A stretch of DNA of 64,000 nt from Marinovum sp034669705 (GCF_034669705.1 NZ_JAXMOR010000010.1:1-64000), one strand, 5' to 3'; counted from the stretch's first letter, positions 16,855 to 27,448 are shown. The notes: generated from the sequence alone by a model not told the origin. Program-made: numbers and translations.

Positions 16855-17426
16855 GGCAGCGCCTCGTCGTCATGCTGAAAGAGCCGCGCCCCGGACGGGT
16901 CAAGACCCGGCTGGGCCGCGACATCGGCATGGTCGCGGCCGCCTGGTGGTTTCGTCATCAGACCGCGCGGCTGCTGCGCCGGCTGGAGGATCCGCGCTGG
17001 GATCTGATCCTCGCCGTGGCACCGGACCGCGAGGGCCTGCACAGCCGCGTCTGGCCGGGACACCTTCCGCGCATCCCGCAAGGCCGTGGCGATCTTGGCG
17101 CACGGATGGCGCGGGTGTTTCGCGGCCTGCCGCCGGGGCGCGCCTGCGTCATCGGCGGCGACATTCCCGGCGTGACACCGGCGCATGTGGCCCGCGCCTT
17201 TGCCGCTTTGGGCGATCATGACGCCTGCTTTGGCCCCGCCCCCGATGGCGGCTACTGGCTCATCGGGCTGCGCCATCCGGGCCGTGCGCCCTCTGGGTTT
17301 CTGGACGGCGTGCGCTGGTCGTCGGAACACGCTCTCTCAGACAGTCGCGCCACCCTGCCCGGATGCCGCATCGCCCAGGTCGACACGCTGGCAGATGTCG
17401 ATACCGCCGCGGACCTGGCCCCCTGA
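16851..17426 (+). CDS. TIGR04282/DUF2064 family glycosyltransferase-like protein
   Basis: A 191-residue DUF2064 protein with a nucleotide-diphospho-sugar transferase-like fold. Landmarks are KEPRPGRVKTRLG near the N-terminus (nucleotide phosphate contact), VIGGDIPGVTP (metal-binding Asp) and GPAPDGGYWLIGL, all family hallmarks. The biochemical product is unknown. It starts at GTG 16851, overlapping the GNAT stop. The N-terminus matches the family without extension. Confidence 0.85.
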   Translation: MRQRLVVMLKEPRPGRVKTRLGRDIGMVAAAWWFRHQTARLLRRLEDPRWDLILAVAPDREGLHSRVWPGHLPRIPQGRGDLGARMARVFRGLPPGRACVIGGDIPGVTPAHVARAFAALGDHDACFGPAPDGGYWLIGLRHPGRAPSGFLDGVRWSSEHALSDSRATLPGCRIAQVDTLADVDTAADLAP

Positions 17427-17522
17427 CCCGCATCTGGCGGCGCGTCTCCCCGCCCGCAGCGGCTGGACCCTCCCGCCCCGCGCGCTAGTCTTCTCGGACA
17501 CACCGCGAAAGACCCGAGAGCC

Positions 17523-17804
17523 ATGCCACTGTTCTATCATCGCAACCGCCAGAACACCCCCGAGACCCGCCGGATCTATGCCGCCTTCGAGCTGGCCTAT
17601 ACCGCCGTCGATTTCGCCGCGGCCTCGTGCTTCATTGCGGGTTCAGTGATGTTTTTCTTCGACGCCTGGCAGACCGCCGGCACCTGGATGTTTCTCATCG
17701 GTTCGATCCTGTTTGCCACCAAACCGACCATGCGCTTTGTCCGCGAGCTGCGGCTGGCGGCCGAGGGCTACGAGGACGACCTTGCCCGGCGGTTTGGCAA
17801 GTGA
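17523..17804 (+). CDS. YrhK domain-containing small membrane protein
   Basis: A 93-residue protein with a charged N-terminus, two hydrophobic helices (about 27-47 and 52-68) separated by a short turn, and a charged amphipathic tail (RELRLAAEGYEDDLARRFGK). The layout matches YrhK-like proteins, which have no known function. The start follows GAAAGACCCGAGAGCC. It lies 96 bp after the DUF2064 gene and 31 bp before rnr. Confidence 0.75.
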   Translation: MPLFYHRNRQNTPETRRIYAAFELAYTAVDFAAASCFIAGSVMFFFDAWQTAGTWMFLIGSILFATKPTMRFVRELRLAAEGYEDDLARRFGK

Positions 17805-17835
17805 CGCCCCCGCGCACCCGTGCTAGGCCAACGCC

Positions 17836-20103
17836 ATGAGCCAATTGCCCACCAAAGCCCAGATCCTCGACTGGATCGCCGCCAACCCGACCCTCACCGC
17901 CAAGCGCGACATCGCCAAGGCCTTCGGTATCAAGGGCGCCGCCCGGATCGATCTCAAGCGCCTGCTCAAGGAGCTCGAGGCCGAAGGTCATCTGGAAAAG
18001 CGCAAAAAGACCTATCGCGACCCCGACCGGCTGCCGCCGGTCTCTGTGCTGCAGATCAAGGAACCGACGCCGGATGGCGATCTCTTTGCCAAGCCGCTGG
18101 AATGGCACGGCGAAGGCGTCGAACCGATCGTGCTGGTGGTGCCGCGCGCCTCGGACCCGGCCCTTGGCGAGGGCGACCGCATCCTTGCCAAGCTGCAGGT
18201 AGTGCATGAGGAGGACCACAACTACGAGGCGCGGCTCATCCGCCGCATCGGCACCAACCCGAGGCGCATCCTCGGGGTGTTTTCCAAGCGCTCCGAAGGC
18301 GGCCGGATCAAACCGGTCGACAAGGGCGCCGACAAGGAATGGCAGGTCAATGCCGGCGACGAGCACGGGGCCAAGGACGGCGAACTGGTCGAGGCGGAAC
18401 TGGCCGGGCCCAAGAGCCGCATGGGCCTGCCCCGCGCCCGCATCGTCGAGCGGCTGGGCGATCCGACCGCGCCAAAGGCGGTCTCGCTGATCGCGATCCA
18501 CCAGCATGGCATACCCGATGCCTTTCCCGACGAGGTGATCGCCGAGGCCGACGCGATGAAACCCGCCGGCCTCTCTGGCCGCGAGGACCTGCGCGAGCTG
18601 CCGCTGATCACCATCGACCCGGCCGATGCGCGCGACCATGACGACGCCTGCTATGCCCATGCCGATGATGATCCGAAGAACCGCGGCGGTCATGTGATCT
18701 GGGTCGCCATCGCCGATGTGGCGCATTACGTCCGCCCCGGCTCGGCGCTCGACCGCGAGGCGCGCAAGCGCGGCAACTCCAGCTATTTCCCCGACCGGGT
18801 GGTGCCGATGTTGCCTGACCGGCTGTCGGGTGACCTCTGTTCGCTGCACGAGGGGGTGCCGCGCGCCTGTCTCGCGGTGCGGATGCAGATCACCGCCGCC
18901 GGCGAGAAGATCGGTCACCGATTCGTGCGCGGGCTGATGCGCTCGCCCGCCTCGCTGAATTATCAGGAGGTGCAGGCCGGAATGGATGGCCAGCCGAACG
19001 CGCGCGTCGCGGAGTTGATGGAGGACGTGATCCGGCCGCTCTATGCCGCCTACGACGCGCTGGTCCGGGCGCGCAACGCCCGCCAGCCGCTCGATCTCGA
19101 CCTGCCGGAGCGGCGGATCGAACTGTCGGACGAGGGCAAGGTGACCTCGATCAACTTCCGCGACCGCTTGGACGCGCACCGGCTGATCGAGGAGTTCATG
19201 ATCCTCGCCAATGTCGCCGCCGCCGAGACGCTGATCGCCCAAAAGGTGCCGCTTCTGTTCCGCGTCCACGAAGAACCGCCGCAGGACAAGCTGGAGTCGT
19301 TGCGCGACACCGCCGATGCCGCCGGGCTGACGCTGGCCAAGGGGCAGGTGCTGAAGACCGCACATCTCAACAAACTGCTGCATGACGCCGCCGGCACCGA
19401 GGAGTCGGAACTGATCAACCTCGCCACGCTGCGCTCGATGACCCAGGCCTATTACAGCCCGAAGAACTTCGGTCATTTCGGGCTGGCGTTGCAGAATTAC
19501 GGCCATTTCACCTCGCCCATCCGGCGCTATTCCGACCTGATCGTGCACCGCGGCCTGATCACGGCGCATGGCTGGGGCAAGGACGGGCTCTCGCCAGAGG
19601 ACATCGACAAGCTGGAGCCGACGGCGGCGCATATCTCCGACACCGAGCGCCGCTCGATGATCGCCGAGCGCGACACCACCGACCGCTATCTCGCGTCTTA
19701 CCTGTCGGAACGGGTGGGCGACGAGTTCGAAGGCAGGATCTCGGGCATCGCGCGGTTCGGCGCCTTCGTGAAGCTTGACGAGACCGGCGCCGACGGGCTG
19801 ATCCCGATGCGCAATCTCGGGAGGGAGTATTTCCACTTCGACCAAGAGAGCGCCACGCTGATGGGGTCCGACACCGGGCTGACCATCACCATCGGCCAGC
19901 GGGTCACCGTGCGGCTGACCGAGGCGGCGCCGGTGACCGGCGGCATCGCGCTGGAACTGCTGGAGATCGACGGCGCCAAGCCGCCGCGCGGCAATGGCAC
20001 CGGCCCGCGGGGGCGGCGTGGCGGCGGCACGGGCCGGCCGGCGAAGCGCAAGCTGGTCAAATCGAAGAAGAAGGCTGCGAAGGTGAGCCGCAAGCGGCGG
20101 TAG
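17836..20103 (+). CDS. rnr: Ribonuclease R
   Basis: A 755-residue RNase II-superfamily 3'-5' exoribonuclease, which degrades structured RNA and acts in mRNA and rRNA quality control. Domains are an N-terminal helix-turn-helix, cold-shock domains, the RNB catalytic domain with the clustered aspartates in IDPADARDHDD (about 258-270) and TSPIRRYSDLIVHR further on, an S1 domain (GRISGIARFGAFVKL) and a Lys/Arg-rich tail (SKKKAAKVSRKRR). Length matches RNase R, longer than RNase II. It is the last gene of the dapE-led run; the region after it is repeats, not coding. Confidence 0.95.
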   Translation: MSQLPTKAQILDWIAANPTLTAKRDIAKAFGIKGAARIDLKRLLKELEAEGHLEKRKKTYRDPDRLPPVSVLQIKEPTPDGDLFAKPLEWHGEGVEPIVLVVPRASDPALGEGDRILAKLQVVHEEDHNYEARLIRRIGTNPRRILGVFSKRSEGGRIKPVDKGADKEWQVNAGDEHGAKDGELVEAELAGPKSRMGLPRARIVERLGDPTAPKAVSLIAIHQHGIPDAFPDEVIAEADAMKPAGLSGREDLRELPLITIDPADARDHDDACYAHADDDPKNRGGHVIWVAIADVAHYVRPGSALDREARKRGNSSYFPDRVVPMLPDRLSGDLCSLHEGVPRACLAVRMQITAAGEKIGHRFVRGLMRSPASLNYQEVQAGMDGQPNARVAELMEDVIRPLYAAYDALVRARNARQPLDLDLPERRIELSDEGKVTSINFRDRLDAHRLIEEFMILANVAAAETLIAQKVPLLFRVHEEPPQDKLESLRDTADAAGLTLAKGQVLKTAHLNKLLHDAAGTEESELINLATLRSMTQAYYSPKNFGHFGLALQNYGHFTSPIRRYSDLIVHRGLITAHGWGKDGLSPEDIDKLEPTAAHISDTERRSMIAERDTTDRYLASYLSERVGDEFEGRISGIARFGAFVKLDETGADGLIPMRNLGREYFHFDQESATLMGSDTGLTITIGQRVTVRLTEAAPVTGGIALELLEIDGAKPPRGNGTGPRGRRGGGTGRPAKRKLVKSKKKAAKVSRKRR

Positions 20104-20138
20104 GCGGCGCGACCTGAGAGGTTTCGGGCGACGGGGTT

Positions 20139-20460
20139 GGGTCCCGGCGCCCGGCAGGCGCGCTGGGCGCGCTGCCGGTGGCCCTGTCAGTGCCCCGGAC
20201 GTGATCCGGGGCCTCGCCGCCAGCGTCGCGACCGGCGGCGTCATATGGCCGGCGCGGAGGTCCCGGGTCAGGCCCGGGACGAGGTGGGGTTATTGAGAGA
20301 GCCGGGTGGGCCGGGTCCTGGCGCCCGTTAGGCGCGCAGGGTGCGCTGCCGGTCGCCCTGTCACAGCCCGCGCTCCGGACGTGATCCGGGGCCTCTCCAC
20401 CAGCATCGCGACCGGCGGCGTCATATGGTTGGCGCGGAGGTCCCGAGTCAGGCCCGGGAC
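20139..20460. repeat. Two tandem imperfect copies of a ~145-bp intergenic element
   Basis: Copy 1 (20139-20280) and copy 2 (20313-20460) share long identical stretches, e.g. GACGTGATCCGGGGCCTC and CGACCGGCGGCGTCATATGG, with a 6-bp indel between them. Each copy holds two palindromes: CCCCGGA/TCCGGGG around CGTGA (20193-20211; degenerate at 20373-20391) and GTCCCGGG/CCCGGGAC (20260-20280 and 20440-20460). They look like structured intergenic elements, either transcript ends or mobile miniature repeats. Confidence 0.85.
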
Positions 20461-20560
20461 GGGGTGTCTGGTCTTCAGGGGCACCCCGCGTGGCAAAGAC
20501 ATGTCCCGCACCCCCGCCCGGTCTGACCGCGGCACGGCTGCGCGCAAGGGGAACCGTGAG

Positions 20561-20581
20561 GTCCCGGGTCAAGCCCGGGAC
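20561..20581. repeat. Third copy of the GTCCCGGG/CCCGGGAC palindrome
   Basis: A perfect 8-bp inverted repeat with a 5-nt loop, matching those at 20260-20280 and 20440-20460, located just downstream of the alkB stop. It may form a transcript-end hairpin for alkB, though no T-run follows on either strand. Confidence 0.7.
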
Positions 20582-20599
20582 GCGGGCGCGCATGACTTT

Positions 20600-21202
20600 T
20601 TAAGTCACCACTCTGAGCGTCAGGTTGATCCGGCCGCCATCCTTCAAAAGCGGTGCGCTGCCGAACTTGATCCGGTCGACCCCATGGTGCACCAGCCGCG
20701 CCGCGCCGCCGATCACCAGCACGTCGCCAGAGCGCAGCCAGACCGATTGCGTCTTGCCGCCCTTCTCGACGTTGCCGACGCGAAACAGCCCCTCGTCGCC
20801 CAGCGACACCGAGACCACAGGCTGGGTGAAATCCGCCTCGTCGCGGTCCTGATGCAGCCCCATGCGCGCGCCCTCGCCATAGTAGTTCACCAGGCAGCAC
20901 TCCGGCGCCCGGGCCTGCGGCGCGAGGTCGCGCCAGACCGCCATGACCTCATCGGGAATCGCCGGCCAGTCCATGCCCTCGGGATGACGCGGTTCATAGC
21001 GATAGCCGGTCCGGTCGGTGACCCAGCCGAATCTGCCCGCGGCGGTCATCCTGACCGACATCGGCCGCCCGCCCGGCGTCACCGGGCGGTAGAAAGGCGC
21101 CTGCCGCACCACCTCGCGCAGCGCCTCAAGCATTTCAACCTGTTGTCCGTGATCGAGATATCCGGGAAAAACCTTTACCCCGCGCAGATCAAGCGCCTCC
21201 AT
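20600..21202 (-). CDS. alkB: AlkB-like 2-oxoglutarate/Fe(II)-dependent DNA repair dioxygenase
   Basis: A 200-residue AlkB protein that oxidatively removes methyl groups such as 1-methyladenine and 3-methylcytosine from DNA or RNA. Iron ligands are His117 and Asp119 (GLHQDRDE) and His173 (LVHHGV); 2-oxoglutarate-contact arginines are Arg191 and Arg197 (RINLTLR). It starts at 21202 with AAAGGAGG upstream; the longer in-frame extension overlaps the dnaK promoter and is rejected. It is divergent from dnaK. Confidence 0.92.
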   Translation of the reverse strand: MEALDLRGVKVFPGYLDHGQQVEMLEALREVVRQAPFYRPVTPGGRPMSVRMTAAGRFGWVTDRTGYRYEPRHPEGMDWPAIPDEVMAVWRDLAPQARAPECCLVNYYGEGARMGLHQDRDEADFTQPVVSVSLGDEGLFRVGNVEKGGKTQSVWLRSGDVLVIGGAARLVHHGVDRIKFGSAPLLKDGGRINLTLRVVT

Positions 21203-21267
21203 GCGGCCTCCTTTCGCCTGCCACCCTGAATTCCTCGCGCATTTGCACAATACCGATGCCCACACCG

Positions 21268-21297
21268 CTTGCAGCATAGAAACCCGGTCCTTATATA
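21268..21297 (+). promoter_or_regulatory. Putative heat-shock (RpoH/sigma-32) promoter of dnaK
   Basis: CTTG at 21268-21271 is followed after an 18-nt spacer by CTTATATA at 21290-21297. This fits the alphaproteobacterial RpoH pattern (CTTG, 17-18 nt, C-rich then TAT-type -10). It lies 115 bp upstream of the dnaK ATG. The leader between is long enough for further control, but no CIRCE-type inverted repeat is visible. Confidence 0.7.
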
Positions 21298-21412
21298 CAC
21301 GCCGAAGCGCGGAACGGGCCGCAAGGCTCACCGCCACTCGCTTCGGGGTCGGGATGCCTCATATGGGTTCCGCCTCGTGTCATCGCCTTGAAGATTAAGA
21401 GGGATCGAAACA

Positions 21413-23329
<1,917 letters not shown>

Positions 23330-23365
23330 TCGTCAGTGACGACAGCGCGATGGAACCACTGCTGG

Positions 23366-23392
23366 GGGCCGGTCCGGACGCCGGACCGGCCC
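23366..23392 (+). other. Perfect 12-bp hairpin in the dnaK-dnaJ intercistronic gap
   Basis: The left arm 23366-23377 pairs perfectly with 23381-23392 across a 3-nt ACG loop. There is no T-run afterwards, and the hairpin ends 31 nt before the dnaJ start. It could protect the dnaK 3' end after processing or attenuate read-through, giving more DnaK than DnaJ. Confidence 0.7.
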
Positions 23393-23423
23393 TCGCATGT
23401 TCCGGCAACAGGAGGACGGACTG

Positions 23424-24584
23424 ATGTCCAAACGTGACTTTTACGAGGTTCTGGGCGTGGCCCGGACCGCCTCCGCCGACGAGATCAAGAAGGCCTATCG
23501 CAAGAAGGCCAAGGAATTGCACCCCGACCGCAACGCCGACAATCCGGAGGCGGAATCGCAGTTCAAGGAGGCCAACGAGGCCTATGAGGTGCTCAAGGAC
23601 GCCGACAAGAAGGCGGCCTATGACCGCTTCGGTCACGCGGCCTTTGAGGGCGGCATGGGCGGCGGTGGCGGGCGTCCCGGCGGCGGTGGCTTCCACCCCG
23701 GCCAGCAGGGCGATTTCGCCTCGGCCTTTTCGGATGTGTTCGACGATCTCTTTGGCGATTTCATGGGCGGCCAGCAGCGTGGCGGACGCCAGCGTGCGGC
23801 GCGCGGCGCCGACCTGCGCTACAATCTGCGGGTGACGCTGGAAGACGCTTTCTCGGGCCTGCAGAAAACGATCAACGTGCCCACCTCGGTGGCCTGCGGC
23901 GCCTGCCACGGGTCGGGTGCCGAGGGCGGCGCCGAGCCCACCACCTGCCCGACCTGCTCGGGCATGGGCAAGGTGCGGGCGCAGCAAGGCTTCTTCACCG
24001 TCGAGCGCACCTGCCCGACCTGCTCGGGCCTCGGCCAGACGATCAAGAACCCCTGCAACACCTGCCACGGTGCCGGTCGGGTCGAGAAGGAGCGCGCGCT
24101 CTCGGTCAACATTCCCAAGGGGGTTGAGACCGGCACGCGAATCCGGCTCGCCGGCGAGGGCGAGGCCGGGATGCGCGGCGGCCCGCCGGGCGATCTCTAC
24201 ATCTTCATCGAGGTGACGGCGCACAAGATCTTCGAGCGCGACGGCACCGACCTGCATTGCCGGGTGCCGGTGTCGATGTCGGCGGCGGCCCTTGGCGGTG
24301 ACATCGAGGTGCCGACGATCGATGGCGGCCGCTCGCGGGTGAAGATCCCCGCAGGCTCGCAGTCCGGCCGGCAAATGCGCCTGCGCGGCAAGGGCATGCC
24401 CGCCCTGCGCGGCGCCGGATCGGGCGACATGTTCATCGAGCTGGCGGTGGAGACCCCGGTCAACCTGACCTCGCGGCAAAAGGACCTGCTGCGCGAATTC
24501 GAACAGCTCAGCGAGGACAACAACCCCGAGAGCAAGAGCTTCTTCTCTTCGGTCAAGGGGTTCTGGGATTCGATGAAGGGCTGA
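23424..24584 (+). CDS. dnaJ: Molecular chaperone DnaJ (Hsp40)
   Basis: A 386-residue type I DnaJ. The J domain carries HPD at 33-35 and a Gly/Phe-rich linker follows. Four zinc-finger repeats are visible (CGACHGSG, CPTCSGMG, CPTCSGLG, CNTCHGAG), then the C-terminal substrate-binding domain. It stimulates the DnaK ATPase and delivers substrates. GGAGG is 9 nt upstream of ATG 23424; nine extra residues from 23397 are unlikely. A classical terminator follows. Confidence 0.98.
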   Translation: MSKRDFYEVLGVARTASADEIKKAYRKKAKELHPDRNADNPEAESQFKEANEAYEVLKDADKKAAYDRFGHAAFEGGMGGGGGRPGGGGFHPGQQGDFASAFSDVFDDLFGDFMGGQQRGGRQRAARGADLRYNLRVTLEDAFSGLQKTINVPTSVACGACHGSGAEGGAEPTTCPTCSGMGKVRAQQGFFTVERTCPTCSGLGQTIKNPCNTCHGAGRVEKERALSVNIPKGVETGTRIRLAGEGEAGMRGGPPGDLYIFIEVTAHKIFERDGTDLHCRVPVSMSAAALGGDIEVPTIDGGRSRVKIPAGSQSGRQMRLRGKGMPALRGAGSGDMFIELAVETPVNLTSRQKDLLREFEQLSEDNNPESKSFFSSVKGFWDSMKG

Positions 24585-24621
24585 GACCGCAGCGCTTTCG
24601 CCACGCCTGCGCACATCGGCG

Positions 24622-24652
24622 GGCCGGGGGGCTTTGCTCCCCGGCCTTTTTT
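24622..24652 (+). terminator. Rho-independent terminator of dnaK-dnaJ
   Basis: An 8-bp GGCCGGGG/CCCCGGCC stem (24622-24629 with 24639-24646) is followed directly by six T residues (24647-24652), 38 bp past the dnaJ stop. This is the clearest intrinsic terminator in the window. Confidence 0.92.
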
Positions 24653-24748
24653 GCGGGTCGCAGACGGTGGGCTCCGGCGGCCAACTCCGGGGGCTGTGCC
24701 CGCGGACCCGCCGGACTATCTGCGGCCAGAAGAACGAGGGTGGCCCGC

Positions 24749-25510
24749 CTAGAAGACGCCCAGCGCGCGCAGCGGCATCCACAGCCCCATGAAGATCATC
24801 ATCAGGTTCTCGGTCAGCGAGACGAAGCCCAGGGGCACATTCGACGCGCCGCCGACGCAGGCGCATTTCAGTTCGCGCTTGTCGATATAGACCGCCTTGA
24901 AGACCGAGACCGCGCCGACGGTGCCGATGAACAGCGCGATCGGCGCCGAGACCCAGACCAGCGCGCCGGCCACCATCAGGATGCCCGAGGCAGCCTCCCC
25001 GAAGGGGTAGAGATAGCCGTAGCGCACCCAGCGCCGTGCCAACAGGTCGTAGTTGAGGAACATGGTCGAGAAACTCTCGATGTCCTGCAGCTTCTGCACC
25101 GCGAGAAAGCACATCGAGATCGCCAGGAACCATTCGACAGCACGCAGGGTGAAGATCGTCTCATGCATCGCCCAGCTCAGCCCCAGCGCCATCAGCGCCG
25201 CCACCGCGAAGATCGCGATCACCGGCTGGTAGCTGGTGGCGTCCTCGTCCGGCACCTCATGGCCGAAGTGTTCGAGCAGGTCGTCATAGCCGCCGATGCG
25301 CCGGTCGCCGATATAGACCTGCGGCGTGGTCTCCACGTCATGGGTGCGCTTGAAGGCGTCGGTGTCCTCACGCGAGGTCAGCGGATGGTCGATGATGTCA
25401 TAGCCCTGGCGCTCGAGCAGGTCCCTGGCCTTAAGCCCGTAAGGGCAGATGTGATCTTCCATCACCATGCGGAACAGGTGGGCGGTGCGGTCGTCGGCGC
25501 CATCGATCAT
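24749..25510 (-). CDS. Glutaredoxin-MauE/DoxX fusion membrane protein
   Basis: A 253-residue fusion. Residues 10-88 are a glutaredoxin domain with active site CPYG (22-25) and the cis-Pro loop TTPQVYIGD; from about 96 there are four hydrophobic helices of the MauE/DoxX family, with a Cys-x-Cys (CAC, 216-218) before the last helix, as in MauE-type proteins. MauE relatives are thought to pass redox equivalents across the membrane. The ATG at 25510 overlaps the stop of the DUF305 gene (ATGA), so the pair is translationally coupled. A redox or metal-handling role is inferred. Confidence 0.85.
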   Translation of the reverse strand: MIDGADDRTAHLFRMVMEDHICPYGLKARDLLERQGYDIIDHPLTSREDTDAFKRTHDVETTPQVYIGDRRIGGYDDLLEHFGHEVPDEDATSYQPVIAIFAVAALMALGLSWAMHETIFTLRAVEWFLAISMCFLAVQKLQDIESFSTMFLNYDLLARRWVRYGYLYPFGEAASGILMVAGALVWVSAPIALFIGTVGAVSVFKAVYIDKRELKCACVGGASNVPLGFVSLTENLMMIFMGLWMPLRALGVF

Positions 25511-26361
25511 TGGTCCGCTCCGCACCGATAGATGCCGCGGTATCCGACGGTGTGGCCCGCGTCGAGGTCGAACAGCAGGTCGGCGGACCCCTCTGGCAGC
25601 CCATCGGCCGCAGTGACCCGCATCGAGACACCCTCGGCCGCGAACCGCCCCGCGCCGTCGGCGCTGAGCGCGATCAGCTTGCCGTTCAGCTTCATCAGCG
25701 CCGCCTCGCCCGCGGGACCGACGGCCAGGATTGCCGGGCTCTCGAGGGTGCGCTGGAAACGACAGGAGGTCTCGCGGCCCAGCGCGCTGTCGATCTCGGC
25801 CTCAGTCAGCGCCGCGGCGTCGAGCCCGGGCACCTCAACCGTCGCCAGCGCCTCGGCGACCGTGGCCTCCGGAGCGGGCGTGCCCGGGGCGCGCTCGGGA
25901 ATCGGGGCGCCGCCGGCTTCACCCTCGAGATCGGCGATCAGGTATTTCATCTCGGCGATCTCCTTGTTCTGCGCCGCGATGATCTCATCCGCCAGCTTGC
26001 GCACCCGCGGATCCGAGAGGTTGGCGCGGCTCGAGGTCATGATGGCGATCGAATGGTGCGGGATCATCGCCCGCAGGAAGCTGACATCCCCCACCGTGGC
26101 CTGGCTGCGCACCAGATAGAGCATCGCGCCGAAAACCAGCAGGCTGCCGGCAAAGATCGCGGCGTTGAGCGTCTTGTTATCATACATCGACAGCATGAAA
26201 CCGAGCATGATCACCGCCATAGTCCCGCCCATCAGCACCGCCATATAGGCGCGGGTTTCGCTGAACAGCGCATGCGGCCAGAGATAGGTGTTGAGGTACA
26301 TCAGACCGAACATCACCACGGTGGATGTGCCGATCATCGCGAAGAAGCGTCCATAGGACAT
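25507..26361 (-). CDS. DUF305 domain membrane protein
   Basis: A 284-residue protein with three N-terminal membrane helices (about 10-28, 36-58, 66-85), a DUF305 ferritin-like segment (FLRAMIPHHSIAIM, His102-His103), a Pro/Ala/Glu-rich linker and a C-terminal beta-rich domain of about 90 residues that I do not recognise. DUF305 proteins often accompany copper- or redox-related genes. GGAGG precedes ATG 26361. It is the first gene of a two-gene operon with the glutaredoxin-MauE fusion and is divergent from radC. Confidence 0.82.
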   Translation of the reverse strand: MSYGRFFAMIGTSTVVMFGLMYLNTYLWPHALFSETRAYMAVLMGGTMAVIMLGFMLSMYDNKTLNAAIFAGSLLVFGAMLYLVRSQATVGDVSFLRAMIPHHSIAIMTSSRANLSDPRVRKLADEIIAAQNKEIAEMKYLIADLEGEAGGAPIPERAPGTPAPEATVAEALATVEVPGLDAAALTEAEIDSALGRETSCRFQRTLESPAILAVGPAGEAALMKLNGKLIALSADGAGRFAAEGVSMRVTAADGLPEGSADLLFDLDAGHTVGYRGIYRCGADQ

Positions 26362-26489
26362 GCGGGCCTCCAGTTTTTGCCGGACCTGCCCTGACAACGC
26401 GGCTCCAGCACTGGAAGGTTCCCGAATTGCCGGTTTTTCCCGTCGGCGGCGTTAATCTTGCGTTTACCTGGAGGCGCAATGCTGACGGC

Positions 26490-27257
26490 ATGGACCGCAG
26501 CAGATCATTTTCCGAGGCGCCCCTGCCGTTGTTTCACGGCGACGAGGCCGACGTGCCCGAGACCCTGGCGCAGGGTACGCGGCTGCCGTCGTATATCCGC
26601 GATCATCGCAAGCGGCTGCGGGCGCGTTTCATGGCCGGCGGGGCCGAGGCGCTGCCGGATTACGAGATGCTCGAACTGCTGCTGTTTCGCGCCATCCCGC
26701 GGCAGGACGTCAAGCCGCTGGCGCATCTGCTGCTGGACACCTTCGGCGACTTCAACCGGGTGATCTCGGCCCCCGCCACACGGCTGGGCGAGGTCAAGGG
26801 CGTCGGCGCGGCGGTGATCTGCGAGCTCAAGCTGGTCGAGGCGGCGGCACAGCGGCTGGCGCGCAGTCGGGTGATCGAACGGCCGGTGGTCACCAGCTGG
26901 GACCAGCTCATTGCCTATTGCCACACCGCCATGGCGCATCGCGAGACCGAGGAGTTCCGGGTGCTCTACCTCGACCGCAAGAACCGTCTGATCGCCGACG
27001 AAGCGCAGGGCCGCGGTACGGTGGATCACGTGCCGGTCTATCCGCGCGAGGTGGTGAAACGGGCGCTGGAGATCAACGCCTCGGCGCTGATCCTGGTGCA
27101 CAACCACCCCTCCGGCGACCCGACGCCGAGCCGCGAGGACATCGACATGACGGCGCAGATCGAGACCGCGGCGCAGGCGCTCGGGCTGGTGCTGCACGAC
27201 CACATCATCATCGGCAAATCGCGCGAGCTAAGTTTTCGGGCGGAGGGGTTGTTGTAG
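26490..27257 (+). CDS. radC: RadC family JAB/MPN-domain protein
   Basis: A 255-residue RadC/YsnA-family protein. It has an N-terminal helix-hairpin-helix-like region (GEVKGVGAAVICELK) and a JAMM metal site, HNHPSGDPTPSREDI, near residue 204. Despite the historical name, a direct repair role is not established for the family. The ATG at 26490 lies 15 nt after GGAGG, longer than usual, but there is no nearer in-frame start. It is divergent from the DUF305 operon. Confidence 0.92.
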   Translation: MDRSRSFSEAPLPLFHGDEADVPETLAQGTRLPSYIRDHRKRLRARFMAGGAEALPDYEMLELLLFRAIPRQDVKPLAHLLLDTFGDFNRVISAPATRLGEVKGVGAAVICELKLVEAAAQRLARSRVIERPVVTSWDQLIAYCHTAMAHRETEEFRVLYLDRKNRLIADEAQGRGTVDHVPVYPREVVKRALEINASALILVHNHPSGDPTPSREDIDMTAQIETAAQALGLVLHDHIIIGKSRELSFRAEGLL

Positions 27258-27317
27258 CACGCATGTCGGAGGATGGCGGGGCGTGGTGGCCCGCCGGGGA
27301 TGGTTGGCAGGCATCGC

Positions 27318-27333
27318 CCCCATAACGATGGGG
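27318..27333. terminator. Small hairpin downstream of radC
   Basis: CCCCAT (27318-27323) and ATGGGG (27328-27333) pair around an AACG loop, in the 191-bp gap between convergent radC and the ABC permease. It is weak, with only two T residues after it; nothing else of note is seen in the gap. Confidence 0.3.
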
Positions 27334-27448
27334 TTACGGAATTGGCGGACCGGGCCAAATCAGGCACGCTGGCGGTGCCATGCCTGCGGCAGTGTCAGCC
27401 AAGGGCGTGACGGCATGGGGCACGATGGGAAGGCATCACCCCCGCGGA

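Larger units (their letters stand above)
20104..20599. other. 496-bp non-coding region between rnr and alkB
   Basis: There is no credible gene here on either strand; the open frames are short and Pro/Arg-rich. The region contains a tandem duplicated block (20139-20280 and 20313-20460) and five palindromic sequences of two types, annotated separately. A small GACTT/AAGTC hairpin lies immediately after the alkB stop. Confidence 0.8.

Noticed and set aside
17695..20244. An 849-residue minus-strand open frame
   Set aside because: It is antisense to YrhK and rnr, rich in Arg, Gly, His and Pro, and arises from high GC content; rnr has clear catalytic motifs.
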